Of a DNA stretch of 64,000 nucleotides, positions 1-8,719 are shown in pieces. The notes under the pieces were generated by a model. That model worked only from the letters and a program-made list of their open reading frames with translations. It was not told where the DNA came from and ran no database searches. Made by a program: the position numbers and the translations under genes. Numbering within the stretch: position 1 is the stretch's first letter; every line of letters starts with the position of its first letter. This stretch comes from Betaproteobacteria bacterium UBA5216 (GTDB taxonomy: Bacteria; Pseudomonadota; Gammaproteobacteria; Burkholderiales; SG8-41), in assembly GCA_002412495.1 (NCBI GenBank), contig DHVE01000128.1, forward strand, positions 26,123-90,122. The letters are read 5' to 3'.

Positions 1-152
1 TCGCCTTCACCATGGGCTTGCGCCCACCGCTTATAACGGACGGGTGTTACCCGCCACCCTGCCCTGTGGAGCCCGGACTTTCCTCCACGCGCGGCACCGG
101 CACCGTGAGGCGACGGGTTTTATCCGCGTGCAGCGACTGTCTGGCCGACTTC
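1..152 (-). ncRNA. rnpB: RNase P RNA, 5' half (partial, runs off left edge)
   Basis: Read on the minus strand, this segment has the conserved 5' half of bacterial class A RNase P RNA. The CCAGACAGTCGC block lies just after the 5' end, and the GAGGAAAGTCCGGGCTCC block is followed by ACAGGGCAGGGTG. This is the catalytic RNA that matures tRNA 5' ends. The 5' end is placed near 152 by comparison with the remembered E. coli start (GAAG...). It lies only about 13 bp after the chaC stop, so the promoter must sit inside chaC or further upstream. The 3' half is outside the window. Confidence 0.9.
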
Positions 153-165
153 GCGGGCGATGGTA

Positions 166-753
166 TCACCCGCGCCGTGTTTTCGCCTGCAATTCACCCA
201 CGCGCGCATACAGCCGCTCCAGCGCGCGATCGCGCACGCCGAGTTCGCGCAAATGCTGCACGGTGTTGCACAGATACTCAGCGTTGGGGCCGCGCAAACC
301 GTGTGCGGTGGCGATCATTTGCGCCGTGCGTTCGAGCGCCAGTTTGCCGGCATACGCATAGTGCGACGGATCGGCGACAAAGACGAGGGCGCGCACCGTG
401 CCCCGCGCCCCGCGTTCCAATCGCACCGGCAGCAGACGCGGCCGGTACGTGCGGCGCGGCATCTCGCGCACCCAAAGATCATCCAGCGCGCAACTGACAT
501 CCTTCGCGGCGATTTGAAAGGCCACGCCGCGGCACGCGCCGCCGGCGTTCAAGCCGAGCACCAGACCGGGCGTTTGTTCGGTGCCGCGAAAGCGATGCGA
601 GTACACGCAAAACGCACGGTGGTATCCATACAGCAACGCAGGTTTCGCCACGCGGTAGGCAAAGCCCGCGTCCCACATCAGCGAGCCGTAGCCAAACACC
701 CACAGCGGCCCCCGGGGCGCCTGGAAACCATCGCGTTCGGGCGCGGCGCTCAC
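166..753 (-). CDS. chaC: ChaC-type gamma-glutamylcyclotransferase
   Basis: 195 aa, GTG start. The N-terminal part has the substrate-loop motif YGSLMW at residues 22-27. The expected catalytic glutamate is E97, in the context WVREMPRRTY. These are hallmarks of the ChaC/GGCT fold. Family members cleave glutathione to 5-oxoproline and Cys-Gly in the cytoplasm. Length is typical. It follows pyrC at 58 bp on the same strand and is followed by rnpB after 13 bp, so it may be the last protein gene of a pyrC-chaC unit. Whether the substrate is glutathione itself is inferred from the family. Confidence 0.85.
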   Translation of the reverse strand: MSAAPERDGFQAPRGPLWVFGYGSLMWDAGFAYRVAKPALLYGYHRAFCVYSHRFRGTEQTPGLVLGLNAGGACRGVAFQIAAKDVSCALDDLWVREMPRRTYRPRLLPVRLERGARGTVRALVFVADPSHYAYAGKLALERTAQMIATAHGLRGPNAEYLCNTVQHLRELGVRDRALERLYARVGELQAKTRRG

Positions 754-811
754 GTGGGCAAGTTAGGGGGTGCGTATCACGTGTGGCACGGTCGCCCTAT
801 GTGCCCGTAAG

Positions 812-1867
812 CTACACGAGCCGCCACGCCACCTCGCCGCCGGCGCGAAACGGGGTCAGCCGATCGTCGCCGTACGGCACATCCATCGGCACGCGCCACG
901 CTTCTTTTACCAGCGTGATGTTGTCGCGATTGCGCGGCAAGCCGTAAAAGTCGGGCCCGAAGTGACTGGCGAAGCCTTCGAGTTTATCCAGCGCGCCAGC
1001 GGCCTCGAATGCCTCGGCATACAACTCGATGCCCGCGTGCGCGGTGTAGCAACCCGCGCAACCGCAATCGGCCTCTTTGGTATGCCGCGCATGCGGCGCG
1101 CTGTCGGTACCGAGAAAAAATTTAGGGTTGCCGCCGGTCGCGGCCGCCACCAGCGCCTCGCGATGAGCCTCGCGCTTCAACACCGGCAGACAATAATTAT
1201 GGGGCCGCATGCCGCCGGCAAACAGCGCATTGCGGTTGAGCAGCAGATGATGCGCGGTAATCGTCGCCGCGATGGTCGCCGGCGCGCCCAACACGAACTG
1301 CGCGGCTTCGCGCGTGGTGATGTGTTCGAGCACGATTTTCAGACGCGGATATTTCACCGCAAGCGGCGCGAGCACTTTCTCCAGAAACACCCGCTCGCGA
1401 TCAAAAATATCCACGGTGGTGTCGGTCACTTCGCCATGCACCAACAGCGGCATGCCGGTTTCCTGCATCGCTTCCAGCACCGCCGCGCAACGCGATAAGT
1501 CCGTCACGCCCGCATCGGAGTTGGTGGTGGCGCCAGCGGGATAATACTTGACCGCCACTACGCACCCTGCGCTATCCGATTGTTTTGATTTAATAATTTC
1601 TTCCGGCCGCGTGTTGTCCGTGAGATACAACGTCATCAGCGGCGTGAAACTCGCCTGTGCCGGCAGCGCATCCACAATGCGCTTGCGGTAAGCCAGCGCC
1701 AGCGCCACCGTCGTCACCGGCGGTTTGAGATTGGGCATCACAATGGCGCGCGCAAAACGCTTCTCGGTATCGGGCAGCACCGCGCGCAGGTAAGCGCCAT
1801 CGCGCAGATGCAGATGCCAGTCGTCGGGGCGGGTGAGCGTGAGTTTATTCATGGTCATGGTGCGCAT
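812..1867 (-). CDS. pyrC: Dihydroorotase (class II)
   Basis: 351 aa from the most upstream ATG. An internal ATG 15 bp in (1852) fits the usual PyrC N-terminus better, and neither start has a clear ribosome site. It makes the ring-closing step of pyrimidine synthesis, carbamoyl-aspartate to dihydroorotate. Visible metal ligands are the HLH pair (H18, H20 in the longer numbering), the lysine that is normally carboxylated (K107 in VAVKYYP), and later histidines in LLVHGE and LEHITT. The length matches class II (E. coli-type) enzymes. It is upstream of chaC on the same strand, with no other pyrimidine gene nearby. Confidence 0.95.
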   Translation of the reverse strand: MRTMTMNKLTLTRPDDWHLHLRDGAYLRAVLPDTEKRFARAIVMPNLKPPVTTVALALAYRKRIVDALPAQASFTPLMTLYLTDNTRPEEIIKSKQSDSAGCVVAVKYYPAGATTNSDAGVTDLSRCAAVLEAMQETGMPLLVHGEVTDTTVDIFDRERVFLEKVLAPLAVKYPRLKIVLEHITTREAAQFVLGAPATIAATITAHHLLLNRNALFAGGMRPHNYCLPVLKREAHREALVAAATGGNPKFFLGTDSAPHARHTKEADCGCAGCYTAHAGIELYAEAFEAAGALDKLEGFASHFGPDFYGLPRNRDNITLVKEAWRVPMDVPYGDDRLTPFRAGGEVAWRLV

Positions 1868-1970
1868 GTTAAACGGTGCGACGCGCTACGTGAAGGCCAA
1901 CAAAACAAGGGCGAAGGATGAAAACAACCCAACCAGCGGCATGCCGTTGACCGTTTTCATTCTTCAGCTT

Positions 1971-2870
1971 TTAGCTTTCATCCTTTCTCATCGCCAGCGC
2001 CTGCTCATACAACGCATTCCGGCTGCCGCCGGTAATCTTCACCGCCAGCGCCACGGCCTGTTTTAGCGGCAATTCGTCGAGCAGCGCCCTGAGTGTTTTC
2101 TCGACATCCACCGGCTCCGTCCCTGTTGATGCAGCGGCGCACTCCACCACCAGCACAAATTCGCCCTTGCCGCGATGCGCGTCAGCGGCCAGCCAAGCCT
2201 GCGCATCACGCAGCGCGCATACGTGCGTTTCCTCGAACAGCTTCGTCAGTTCACGCGCAATCAGGATGCGTCGTGCGTCGCCCAGCACGGCGGCCAGATC
2301 GGACACGCAGTCCGTCACCCGGTGCGGCGCTTCATAAAACACCAGTGAATATGGCATCGCGGCCAGCGCCGCCAGTTCGGTGCGCCGTGCGCTCGCGCGT
2401 GCCGGCAAAAATCCGTAAAACAAGAAGTGGGGCGACAGAAATCCGCTCACCGACACGGCCGCTGCGGCGGCATTCGCACCGGGAATGGGACTCACCGCAT
2501 GGCCGGCTTCGCGCGCCAACGCTACCAGCCGCGCGCCAGGATCGGAAATCGCCGGCGTGCCCGCATCGCTGACCAGCGCCACGTTTTTTCCGTCGGCAAG
2601 AATGTCCAGCACGTCGCGCGCCGCGCGTTCTTCGTTATGCTCATGCAACGCGATGAGCCGCGCGGTGATGCCGCGATGATCCAGCAAATGCCGCGTAACG
2701 CGCGTATCTTCCGCCGCGATGGCCGCAACACTGCCCAATATCGCTATGGCGCGCTCGCTGATGTCGGCCAGATTCCCTATGGGCGTCGCGACTACATATA
2801 ATGTCGCACGCACCTTGGGTGCCACGGGTTTGTTTGGCTTGGACGGAGATTCAGATTGGAATGCTTTCAT
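1971..2870 (-). CDS. rsmI: 16S rRNA (cytidine-1402-2'-O)-methyltransferase
   Basis: 299 aa of the tetrapyrrole-methylase-fold family. Characteristic segments are VATPIGNLADIS at about residue 28, the AAEDTR motif, and the SDAGTPAISDPG loop that binds S-adenosylmethionine. It methylates the ribose of C1402 in the ribosomal decoding centre. It is divergent from the lpoA-like gene with about 30 bp between the chosen starts, as in the conserved yraL-yraM arrangement of many proteobacteria. The N-terminal 20 residues (Lys/Pro/Ser-rich) are an extension relative to E. coli RsmI. Confidence 0.95.
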   Translation of the reverse strand: MKAFQSESPSKPNKPVAPKVRATLYVVATPIGNLADISERAIAILGSVAAIAAEDTRVTRHLLDHRGITARLIALHEHNEERAARDVLDILADGKNVALVSDAGTPAISDPGARLVALAREAGHAVSPIPGANAAAAAVSVSGFLSPHFLFYGFLPARASARRTELAALAAMPYSLVFYEAPHRVTDCVSDLAAVLGDARRILIARELTKLFEETHVCALRDAQAWLAADAHRGKGEFVLVVECAAASTGTEPVDVEKTLRALLDELPLKQAVALAVKITGGSRNALYEQALAMRKDES

Positions 2871-2900
2871 AAACGGGCGTGCGCGCCATGGCAGGTGTGG

Positions 2901-4037
2901 ATGTCCATGGCGGTCACGCTACTATACGGTGGGCTGTGCGCGATAGCCAGCGCACAGTCCAGCATACCCGGCGTTGCCGCGGTGGACGCGCCGCACATTG
3001 CCTTGCTGCTGCCGATCGAATCCAGCGTGTTCCGGCGGCACGCCGAGGCGCTGCGCGACGGCTTTGTCGCGGCATCCAAATCCGATGCGCGGCAAACACT
3101 GCCGGTACGCGTCTACTCCGTGGGAGATGACGCCAAACAGGCGAGCGCCGTTTACCAGCAGGCCACGCAAACCGGCGCGCGGCTGGTGGTCGGCCCGCTG
3201 ATCCGCTCCGCCGTCACGGCTGTTGCCAATGGCGACCTGAACGTGCCCACGTTGCTGCTCAATGCCCCAGAAGGCAAAACACCCAACCGCCCCAACCTGC
3301 ATGTGCTCAGCCTGCAAATCGAAACGGATGCGCAGCACGCCGCGCGTCTTGCGTATCGGGACGGCAAACGCGCCGCGTATACCGTCACCGGCGACAGCCC
3401 GTTGCTAAAGCGCTTGCAGTTGGCGTTCAACAGTGAATTCACCAAGCTCGGCGGCAAGCTCGTTGCCGAATTCGCCTTTAACACCAGCCCGGCGGAACTA
3501 GCGCGGCTCAAACAGGCCGCTGAATTGCGCGTGGCGGACATGGCGTTTCTCGCGCTCGATGCACGGCAGGCGCGCGCGGTGCGCGCCCATCTGGAACCGC
3601 TGGCGGTATACGCCTCGTCGCAAATTTACGCTGGCGATGGCGGAGCGGCGGCGGCCGTCGAACTCGCCGGTGTTACTTTTTTCGACATGCCGTGGCTGCT
3701 GCAACGCGACCATCCGGCGGTGATGGTCTATCCGCGGCAGGATTTTCGCGGCGACGCCGACCTGGAGCGGCTCTATGCGCTGGGCATCGATGCGTGGCGC
3801 ATCGGTCAGGCGTTGCTGGCGCGCCAGACCGAACTCACGCTGGGCGGCGTTACCGGAAAGCTCACGCTCGGACGCGACCGGCATTTCGCACGCGAGCTGG
3901 TCAACGCGCGCATCGGCGCCAACCTGCCGCCCGCCGCCGCCGGGCCGCCACCGCCGTCAGCCCCCGCGCCCTTGCCCGCGAAGCCCGTGCCTTCCGTGCC
4001 GGCAAAATCCGCGCCGTCGGTGCCTGCGAAGCCGTGA
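2901..4037 (+). CDS. lpoA: LpoA/LppC-like penicillin-binding protein activator
   Basis: About 378 aa from the ATG at 2901. The open frame continues upstream to a TTG at 2856, but the ATG gives a plausible export signal (AVTLLYGGLCAIASAQS). The mature part begins HIALLLPIESSVFRRHAEAL, the type-1 periplasmic-binding-fold core of LppC/LpoA proteins. The tail after about residue 345 is Pro/Ala/Ser-rich and likely disordered. I see no lipobox Cys, unlike E. coli LpoA, so it may be soluble in the periplasm. Its stop overlaps the yraN start by 4 bp. The role in activating peptidoglycan synthases is inferred from family and synteny. Confidence 0.8.
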   Translation: MSMAVTLLYGGLCAIASAQSSIPGVAAVDAPHIALLLPIESSVFRRHAEALRDGFVAASKSDARQTLPVRVYSVGDDAKQASAVYQQATQTGARLVVGPLIRSAVTAVANGDLNVPTLLLNAPEGKTPNRPNLHVLSLQIETDAQHAARLAYRDGKRAAYTVTGDSPLLKRLQLAFNSEFTKLGGKLVAEFAFNTSPAELARLKQAAELRVADMAFLALDARQARAVRAHLEPLAVYASSQIYAGDGGAAAAVELAGVTFFDMPWLLQRDHPAVMVYPRQDFRGDADLERLYALGIDAWRIGQALLARQTELTLGGVTGKLTLGRDRHFARELVNARIGANLPPAAAGPPPPSAPAPLPAKPVPSVPAKSAPSVPAKP

Positions 4038-4384
4038 ACGAACGCGGCAAGGACGCGGAAGCACGCGCGGCGAAATTCCTTGAAAGCCAGGGCTTGCAAA
4101 TAGTCGAGCGTAATTATCGCGGCCGTTACGGCGAAATCGACCTGATCGCGCGCGACGGGAAAACGTTGGTATTCGTGGAAGTGCGCGCCCGCGCGAGCAA
4201 CGCCTTTGGCGGCGCGGCGGCGAGCATCACTGCCGCCAAGCGCAGCAAGCTCACGCGCACCGCACTGCAATATCTCGCCACGCTGGGCCGCACGCCGCCG
4301 TGCCGCTTTGATGCGGTGCTTATGCGCAACGGCGCCACCGGCGCGGAGCCCGTCGAATGGATACGCGACGCGTTTAGTGCGTAG
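4034..4384 (+). CDS. yraN: UPF0102 YraN-like endonuclease-fold protein
   Basis: 116 aa from a GTG that overlaps the preceding stop in a GTGA junction, implying translational coupling. It has the nuclease-like core typical of the family: RNYRGRYGEIDLIARDG, then FVEVRAR. The GEIDLI acidic residue and the E-V-R segment correspond to a PD-(D/E)XK-like active site. The biological role is not established for the family. A longer upstream reading frame exists but lies inside the lpoA-like gene and is not supported. Confidence 0.9.
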   Translation: MNERGKDAEARAAKFLESQGLQIVERNYRGRYGEIDLIARDGKTLVFVEVRARASNAFGGAAASITAAKRSKLTRTALQYLATLGRTPPCRFDAVLMRNGATGAEPVEWIRDAFSA

Positions 4385-4489
4385 CGCGGCACGGGGTTCA
4401 CGCGCGATGTCCGGCGCAGCGCCCCACACAGGCCGCGCCGTCGTGAATGCTCGCTGTACAAATGCCGCGTTCAGGGGCAAAATAGCGCC

Positions 4490-5080
4490 ATGGATCTCGT
4501 AAGCCGCATCGGCGAACTTTTTTCCGAAAGCGCGCACTTGAAGCTGGAGTGCATGGATGCGCTCGCCGGCCCCATCGCCACGGCCGCGCAATTGATGGTC
4601 GATTGTCTTAAGGCCGACGGAAAAATACTTGCCTGCGGCAACGGCGGATCGGCGGCCGATGCCCAGCACTTTTCGGCGGAGCTGCTTAACCGCTTTGAAA
4701 AAGAGCGCCCCGGCCTTGCGGGCCTCGCGCTTACCACCGACAGCTCCACGCTGACCTCGATCGCCAACGATTACGACTTCGAGCAGGTTTTTTCCAAACA
4801 GGTGCGCGCGTTGGGGCGCGCCGGTGATGTGCTGCTGGCCATTTCCACCAGCGGCAACTCCAAAAATGTGATCGCGGCCATCCAGGCCGCGCATGAGTGT
4901 TCGCTCACCGTGGTCGCGCTCACCGGGCGTAACGGCGGTGCGATTGGGGAACTCATGGCCGCAAAAGACGTCCATATCTGCGTGCCGGCGCAAAGCACGG
5001 CACGCATACAAGAAGTACATCTGCTGACGTTGCATTGTTTGTGCGATGCAATCGACTGTCTTTTATTGGGGGTGGATTAA
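4490..5080 (+). CDS. diaA: SIS-domain protein DiaA (phosphoheptose-isomerase-like)
   Basis: 196 aa with a single SIS domain: CGNGGSAADAQHFSAEL at about residue 49 and ISTSGNSKNVI at about 117. GmhA and DiaA share this fold. Position between yraN and the BON-domain gene matches diaA (yraO), which in E. coli binds DnaA and promotes timely initiation of replication. Because a heptose adenylyltransferase lies two genes downstream, a GmhA-like sedoheptulose-7-phosphate isomerase role cannot be excluded. The stop TAA shares its last base with the next ATG. Confidence 0.85.
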   Translation: MDLVSRIGELFSESAHLKLECMDALAGPIATAAQLMVDCLKADGKILACGNGGSAADAQHFSAELLNRFEKERPGLAGLALTTDSSTLTSIANDYDFEQVFSKQVRALGRAGDVLLAISTSGNSKNVIAAIQAAHECSLTVVALTGRNGGAIGELMAAKDVHICVPAQSTARIQEVHLLTLHCLCDAIDCLLLGVD

Positions 5081-5655
5081 TGCGCAACGTACGAAACATC
5101 ATCGGATTACTGATCCTTGCGGCATTGCCGTTGCTGAATGGGTGCATGGTCGCAGCCGTGGGCGGCGCGGCGGCCGGCGGCGTGCTGATGGCGGAAGATC
5201 GCCGCACGGTGGGCACCATCACCGAAGATCAGGGGATTGAACTCAAGGCATCGAGCCGCATCGACGACCGGCTGCGCTCGGCGCACATCAACACCACCAG
5301 CTACAACCGGCTGCTGTTGCTCACGGGCGAAGTGCCCAATGCGGCGGCACGCGAGGAAGCCGAACGCATCGCGCGCGGCATTGAAAACGTGCGCGGCGTT
5401 TATAACGAACTGCAAGTGTCGGGCAACAGCGCGCTCACCGTGCGCTCGAATGACTCGTTCATCACCTCCAAGGTCAAAACGCGCTTTGTGGATGCGCAAA
5501 AGTTCAACGCCATCCATGTCAAAGTGGTCACCGAGAACAGCACCGTTTTCCTGTTGGGGCTGGTCAAGCGCGCGGAAGCGGATGCAGCGACCGAAGTCGC
5601 GCGCACCACGGCAGGCGTGCAAAAGGTCGTGCGGCTGTTTGAATATCTCGACTAG
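5080..5655 (+). CDS. dolP: BON-domain outer-membrane lipoprotein (DolP/YraP-like)
   Basis: 191 aa. The start is the ATG that overlaps the diaA stop by one base; an upstream in-frame start would lie inside diaA. The N-terminus is a lipoprotein signal with lipobox LLNGC. Two BON domains follow: DRLRSAHINTTSYN...LLLLTGEV and then KVKTRFVDAQKFNAIHVKVV...FLLGLV, each ending in a Val-rich segment. In E. coli the counterpart is an outer-membrane integrity factor that binds anionic lipid. Synteny with diaA and yraN supports the name. Confidence 0.88.
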   Translation: MRNVRNIIGLLILAALPLLNGCMVAAVGGAAAGGVLMAEDRRTVGTITEDQGIELKASSRIDDRLRSAHINTTSYNRLLLLTGEVPNAAAREEAERIARGIENVRGVYNELQVSGNSALTVRSNDSFITSKVKTRFVDAQKFNAIHVKVVTENSTVFLLGLVKRAEADAATEVARTTAGVQKVVRLFEYLD

Positions 5656-5681
5656 GCGTCGCGCGCCTGATTGCCTGCCGC

Positions 5682-6191
5682 GTGAATTACCCGCCGCCCG
5701 CCTTCGAAGCAAAAATTCGCGCGCCGGCGCCCGCCGATAAACTCGCGGCGCACGTGCTAACGCTGCCGCGACCGCTGGTGTTCACCAACGGCGTGTTCGA
5801 TGTGCTGCATCGCGGGCATGTCACCTATCTCGCGCAGGCACGCGCGCAAGGCGCAAGTCTGATCGTCGCGCTCAACAGCGACGCTTCGACGCGCCGCCTC
5901 GGCAAGGGTGATGATCGGCCGATCAACCGGCTGGAAGATCGCGCCGCGGTGATCGCATCGCTCGAAGCCGTCAGCGCCGTGACCTGGTTTGAAGACGACA
6001 CGCCGCTCGTGCTGATCCGCGCGATACGTCCCGACGTGCTGGTGAAGGGTGGCGATTGGTCCGCCGATGCCATCGTCGGCGCGAACGACGTGCGTGGCTG
6101 GGGCGGCACGGTACATTCGATTCCGTTTCTGCATCAGAAATCGACCACGGCCCTGCTCGCCGCCATCAGAAAAAATGATTTAAAACAATAA
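5682..6191 (+). CDS. rfaE2: D-glycero-beta-D-manno-heptose 1-phosphate adenylyltransferase
   Basis: 169 aa, GTG start. It is a stand-alone nucleotidyltransferase domain equivalent to the C-terminal half of HldE. The signature is TNGVFDVLHRGHVTYL at about residues 31-46, including the HxGH nucleotide-binding motif, with a conserved LVKGGDW segment later. It would make ADP-heptose for the lipopolysaccharide inner core. The kinase half is not in this window, as in species with split rfaE1/rfaE2. It lies 26 bp after the BON-domain gene. Confidence 0.9.
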   Translation: MNYPPPAFEAKIRAPAPADKLAAHVLTLPRPLVFTNGVFDVLHRGHVTYLAQARAQGASLIVALNSDASTRRLGKGDDRPINRLEDRAAVIASLEAVSAVTWFEDDTPLVLIRAIRPDVLVKGGDWSADAIVGANDVRGWGGTVHSIPFLHQKSTTALLAAIRKNDLKQ

Positions 6192-6221
6192 CTTACATCA
6201 ATACCGCGCCATGTGGTGATA

Positions 6222-6869
6222 TCACGCCGGGCACGGCACCGCGCGCACCTCGCTCGCCGGCATTTGCGCGCGTATCGCCGCCAGTTTCGCCACCGTCGCC
6301 TCGCTCGGTTCACGCACGTAGAACACCACCTGCCGCAGAAAATTTTCTCGCTTCTCGGCAACCGCGTCGATCACGCCCCGGCGCTGCAATGATTTCAGAA
6401 AAGATTGCGCGGCCTCGTCGCTGCGGAATATGCCGAGCGAAATCGCGTTGCGCCATTCCGTCTTCTCCTGCACGATGGAATATTCGGTGACGCCCAGTTC
6501 CTTCAAGGCCCTGGCGGATTTCTCCGCTTCGTTTCTCGATTTGAGCGGCGGGATATACACCCAGTAGCCACTGGCCTCCACCATCACACGCTTGAACTGC
6601 GACGCCGGCAACCCGAGTTCCTCCATGGCCGCGTCTGCGCGCGCAACCGCCGCGCCCGCGAACGCGCCCCACTCCATGCATGCCGCCGCGCCCGCCACCC
6701 GTGCGTTGGCCTTGCCGGGCGGCGCCACTTCTTTTACCAGGCGGATTTTCTCCGGTGTGATTTCCACTTGCCGGTTATGCACTTCGGCGCTGACCGGCGC
6801 GCGCAGATAGCGATCCCATGCGAAGAACGCAAGATTGGCCAGAACAAACAGCAGGAAAAGCGCGCGCAT
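6222..6869 (-). CDS. SPOR-domain membrane protein
   Basis: About 215 aa from the ATG at 6869, which follows the coaX stop by a few bases. A longer start at 6890 would overlap coaX. One membrane helix near the N-terminus (ALFLLFVLANLAFFAW) puts the rest in the periplasm. The segment GYWVYIPPLKSRNEAEKSARALKELGV resembles a SPOR fold, which in characterised proteins binds glycan strands lacking peptide stems at division sites. It is the third gene of a birA-coaX-SPOR unit, an order seen in betaproteobacteria. The exact role is unknown. Confidence 0.8.
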   Translation of the reverse strand: MRALFLLFVLANLAFFAWDRYLRAPVSAEVHNRQVEITPEKIRLVKEVAPPGKANARVAGAAACMEWGAFAGAAVARADAAMEELGLPASQFKRVMVEASGYWVYIPPLKSRNEAEKSARALKELGVTEYSIVQEKTEWRNAISLGIFRSDEAAQSFLKSLQRRGVIDAVAEKRENFLRQVVFYVREPSEATVAKLAAIRAQMPASEVRAVPCPA

Positions 6870-6873
6870 GGCG

Positions 6874-7623
6874 TTAGCGTTGTTTTGCAATTTCGAGCAA
6901 GCCCTCGAGCACCAGATTATCCACCAGCTCCACCGCGACGTTAAGCCTCGGTTTGATCAACGCCGCCGCGCCGCCCGACAGCACGACAAGCGGCGAGCCT
7001 TGGCCGGTTTCTTCCATGTACCCGCGCATGCGGTCGATGGCGCCGGCAAGCGCATTGATCGCGCCGCTCATGATGGCGTCCGCCGTGTTGTCCGGAAAAT
7101 AATAAAACGCCCCGTGCCGCAATCGCAATTGCGCGGTACCGCTGTCGAGCGACGCGCGCATAAGGTCCAGCCCCGGCACGATTACACCACCGAGAAACAC
7201 GCCTTCCGCAGACAATGCATCGACCGTCATGGTGGTCCCCGCGTTAACGATCACGCAGGCGCGTCCGGTTCGCCCATACAATTTCCACGCCGCGATCAAA
7301 CCCGCCCAGCGGTCAGAGCCGAGTTGCGTCGGATCGGCGTATCCGCTGCGCACGCCGCATTGTTCGTCGCGCCCCGTAACCCAGCGCGGCACCACGCCAA
7401 CCCCGCCCAGCGCGCGCGTCAAAGCCTCGCGTACCCGTTCGCCCGCCACATTGGACACGACGATGCATGCCGGCGCCGGCAGCTCTTTTAATACCGCACC
7501 GAACGTATCCGCCTCGGCTGTCGCCAGCCACCCGCGCCGCAACCAGCCGGTACCGTCGGCAATACCCCACTTGATGCGGCTGTTGCCGGCGTCAATGGCG
7601 AGTATGTTCACCCCGGCGTTCAT
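6874..7623 (-). CDS. coaX: Type III pantothenate kinase
   Basis: 249 aa from the ATG at 7623, which overlaps the birA stop (ATGA). It catalyses the first step of coenzyme A synthesis. The fold is ASKHA-type: the N-terminal phosphate-binding ILAIDAGNSRIKW, a central TQLGSDRWAGLIAAW, the NAGTTMTVDA motif, and a VVLSGGAA segment near the end. The open frame continues upstream into birA coding sequence, but homology begins at this ATG. CoaX enzymes typically need a monovalent cation and are not feedback-inhibited by CoA. Confidence 0.95.
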   Translation of the reverse strand: MNAGVNILAIDAGNSRIKWGIADGTGWLRRGWLATAEADTFGAVLKELPAPACIVVSNVAGERVREALTRALGGVGVVPRWVTGRDEQCGVRSGYADPTQLGSDRWAGLIAAWKLYGRTGRACVIVNAGTTMTVDALSAEGVFLGGVIVPGLDLMRASLDSGTAQLRLRHGAFYYFPDNTADAIMSGAINALAGAIDRMRGYMEETGQGSPLVVLSGGAAALIKPRLNVAVELVDNLVLEGLLEIAKQR

Positions 7624-8603
7624 ACGGCTCGCCCCGCCGCGCGCAAACTGACATCGCCGCTGTGAAACGGCAGCACGCCGCGCGCGGTTTCGAGCAACAG
7701 CGATCCATCCGCGCCCACGCCGCGCGCCACACCCGATTCGCGCGCGCCGTTGGGCAGCGCCAGCCGCACCGCGCAACCCTGATGCACATGATGGCGCTGC
7801 CAATCCTCGCGAAACGGCTGAAAGCCCTCGCGTTCGAATTCCAGCAGCGTTTTATTGAACTCGTTCAACAACGCCGCCAACAATTGATTCCGATCCACCG
7901 CATGCTCCAATATCGTTTCAAGATCGGCAGACGCCTGATCAATTTTTTCGCGGGTCGCGGGCGACAAACGCACATTGACCCCGACACCAATCACCACGGC
8001 GCTCGGCCCCAGCGCCTCGCCCTGCATCTCGATCAAAATGCCGGCGATTTTGCGACCGCGCCACAATACATCGTTGGGCCATTTCAAACCCGCTCCCGTG
8101 ACGCCCAAGGTTTCCAGTGCGCGCACCACCGCCAGCCCGGCGGCCAGACTCAAACCGGCGAGCGTTGCCGCACCCTGCGAAAACCGCCACAGCACCGAGA
8201 ACGTCAGCGCGCCGCCCACCGCCGCATGCCACGGCCGGTTCAGGCGGCCACGCCCCGCGCGCTGCCATTCGGCGGCGATCACACTCGCGTGTGACGCCCC
8301 CGCCTGCGCGCGCTGCAGCAACAGTGTGTTGGTCGAATCGACTTCGTCCGCTACTTCCACGTTAAACGGCGCCGCATCGCCCAGCCATTGATGGATTTTC
8401 GCGGCATCCAGCATGGAAATCGGTTGCGACAGCCGGTAGCCGCGCCCGCGCACGCTGAACACATCGAGACCCGAGGCCTCGATTTCCTGCACGGCATTCC
8501 ACACGGTCGCGCGCGACAGGCCGGTGGCGTGCGCCAGCGCCGCGCCGGAACGAAATTCGCCGTCGGCCAGCAGACGCAACAAGTGATAAGCAAGCGGTTT
8601 CAT
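7620..8603 (-). CDS. birA: Biotin-protein ligase / biotin operon repressor
   Basis: 327 aa from the ATG at 8603. The N-terminal winged helix (residues 1-60: GLSRATVWNAVQEIEASGLDV) suggests DNA binding and bifunctional repressor activity. The ligase core has VDSTNT, AEWQRAGRGRLNRPW (biotinyl-AMP loop), GLKWPNDVLW, and KIAGILIEM. The C-terminal SH3-like domain ends in LPFHSGDVSLR. It attaches biotin to carboxylase carrier proteins. No bio genes are in the window, so whether it regulates transcription here is inferred only from the wing domain. Confidence 0.95.
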   Translation of the reverse strand: MKPLAYHLLRLLADGEFRSGAALAHATGLSRATVWNAVQEIEASGLDVFSVRGRGYRLSQPISMLDAAKIHQWLGDAAPFNVEVADEVDSTNTLLLQRAQAGASHASVIAAEWQRAGRGRLNRPWHAAVGGALTFSVLWRFSQGAATLAGLSLAAGLAVVRALETLGVTGAGLKWPNDVLWRGRKIAGILIEMQGEALGPSAVVIGVGVNVRLSPATREKIDQASADLETILEHAVDRNQLLAALLNEFNKTLLEFEREGFQPFREDWQRHHVHQGCAVRLALPNGARESGVARGVGADGSLLLETARGVLPFHSGDVSLRAAGRAV

Positions 8604-8719
8604 GGAGAGCGCCAAGGATACTACGCCGCCACGCACTCTGTAGTGCTCCGTGGCGGGTTCGACAGCATCGCGTGGCGCGACTACACTAGAATCCATAAAT
8701 CAAACTTGAGGAGTGTTCC

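Noticed and set aside
2856..2900. Upstream TTG start for the lpoA-like gene
   Set aside because: It would run opposite the rsmI start and place charged residues before the signal peptide; the ATG at 2901 is simpler.
3806..5035. 409-codon minus-strand frame opposite lpoA-yraN-diaA
   Set aside because: It spans three conserved genes on the other strand and has shadow-type composition.
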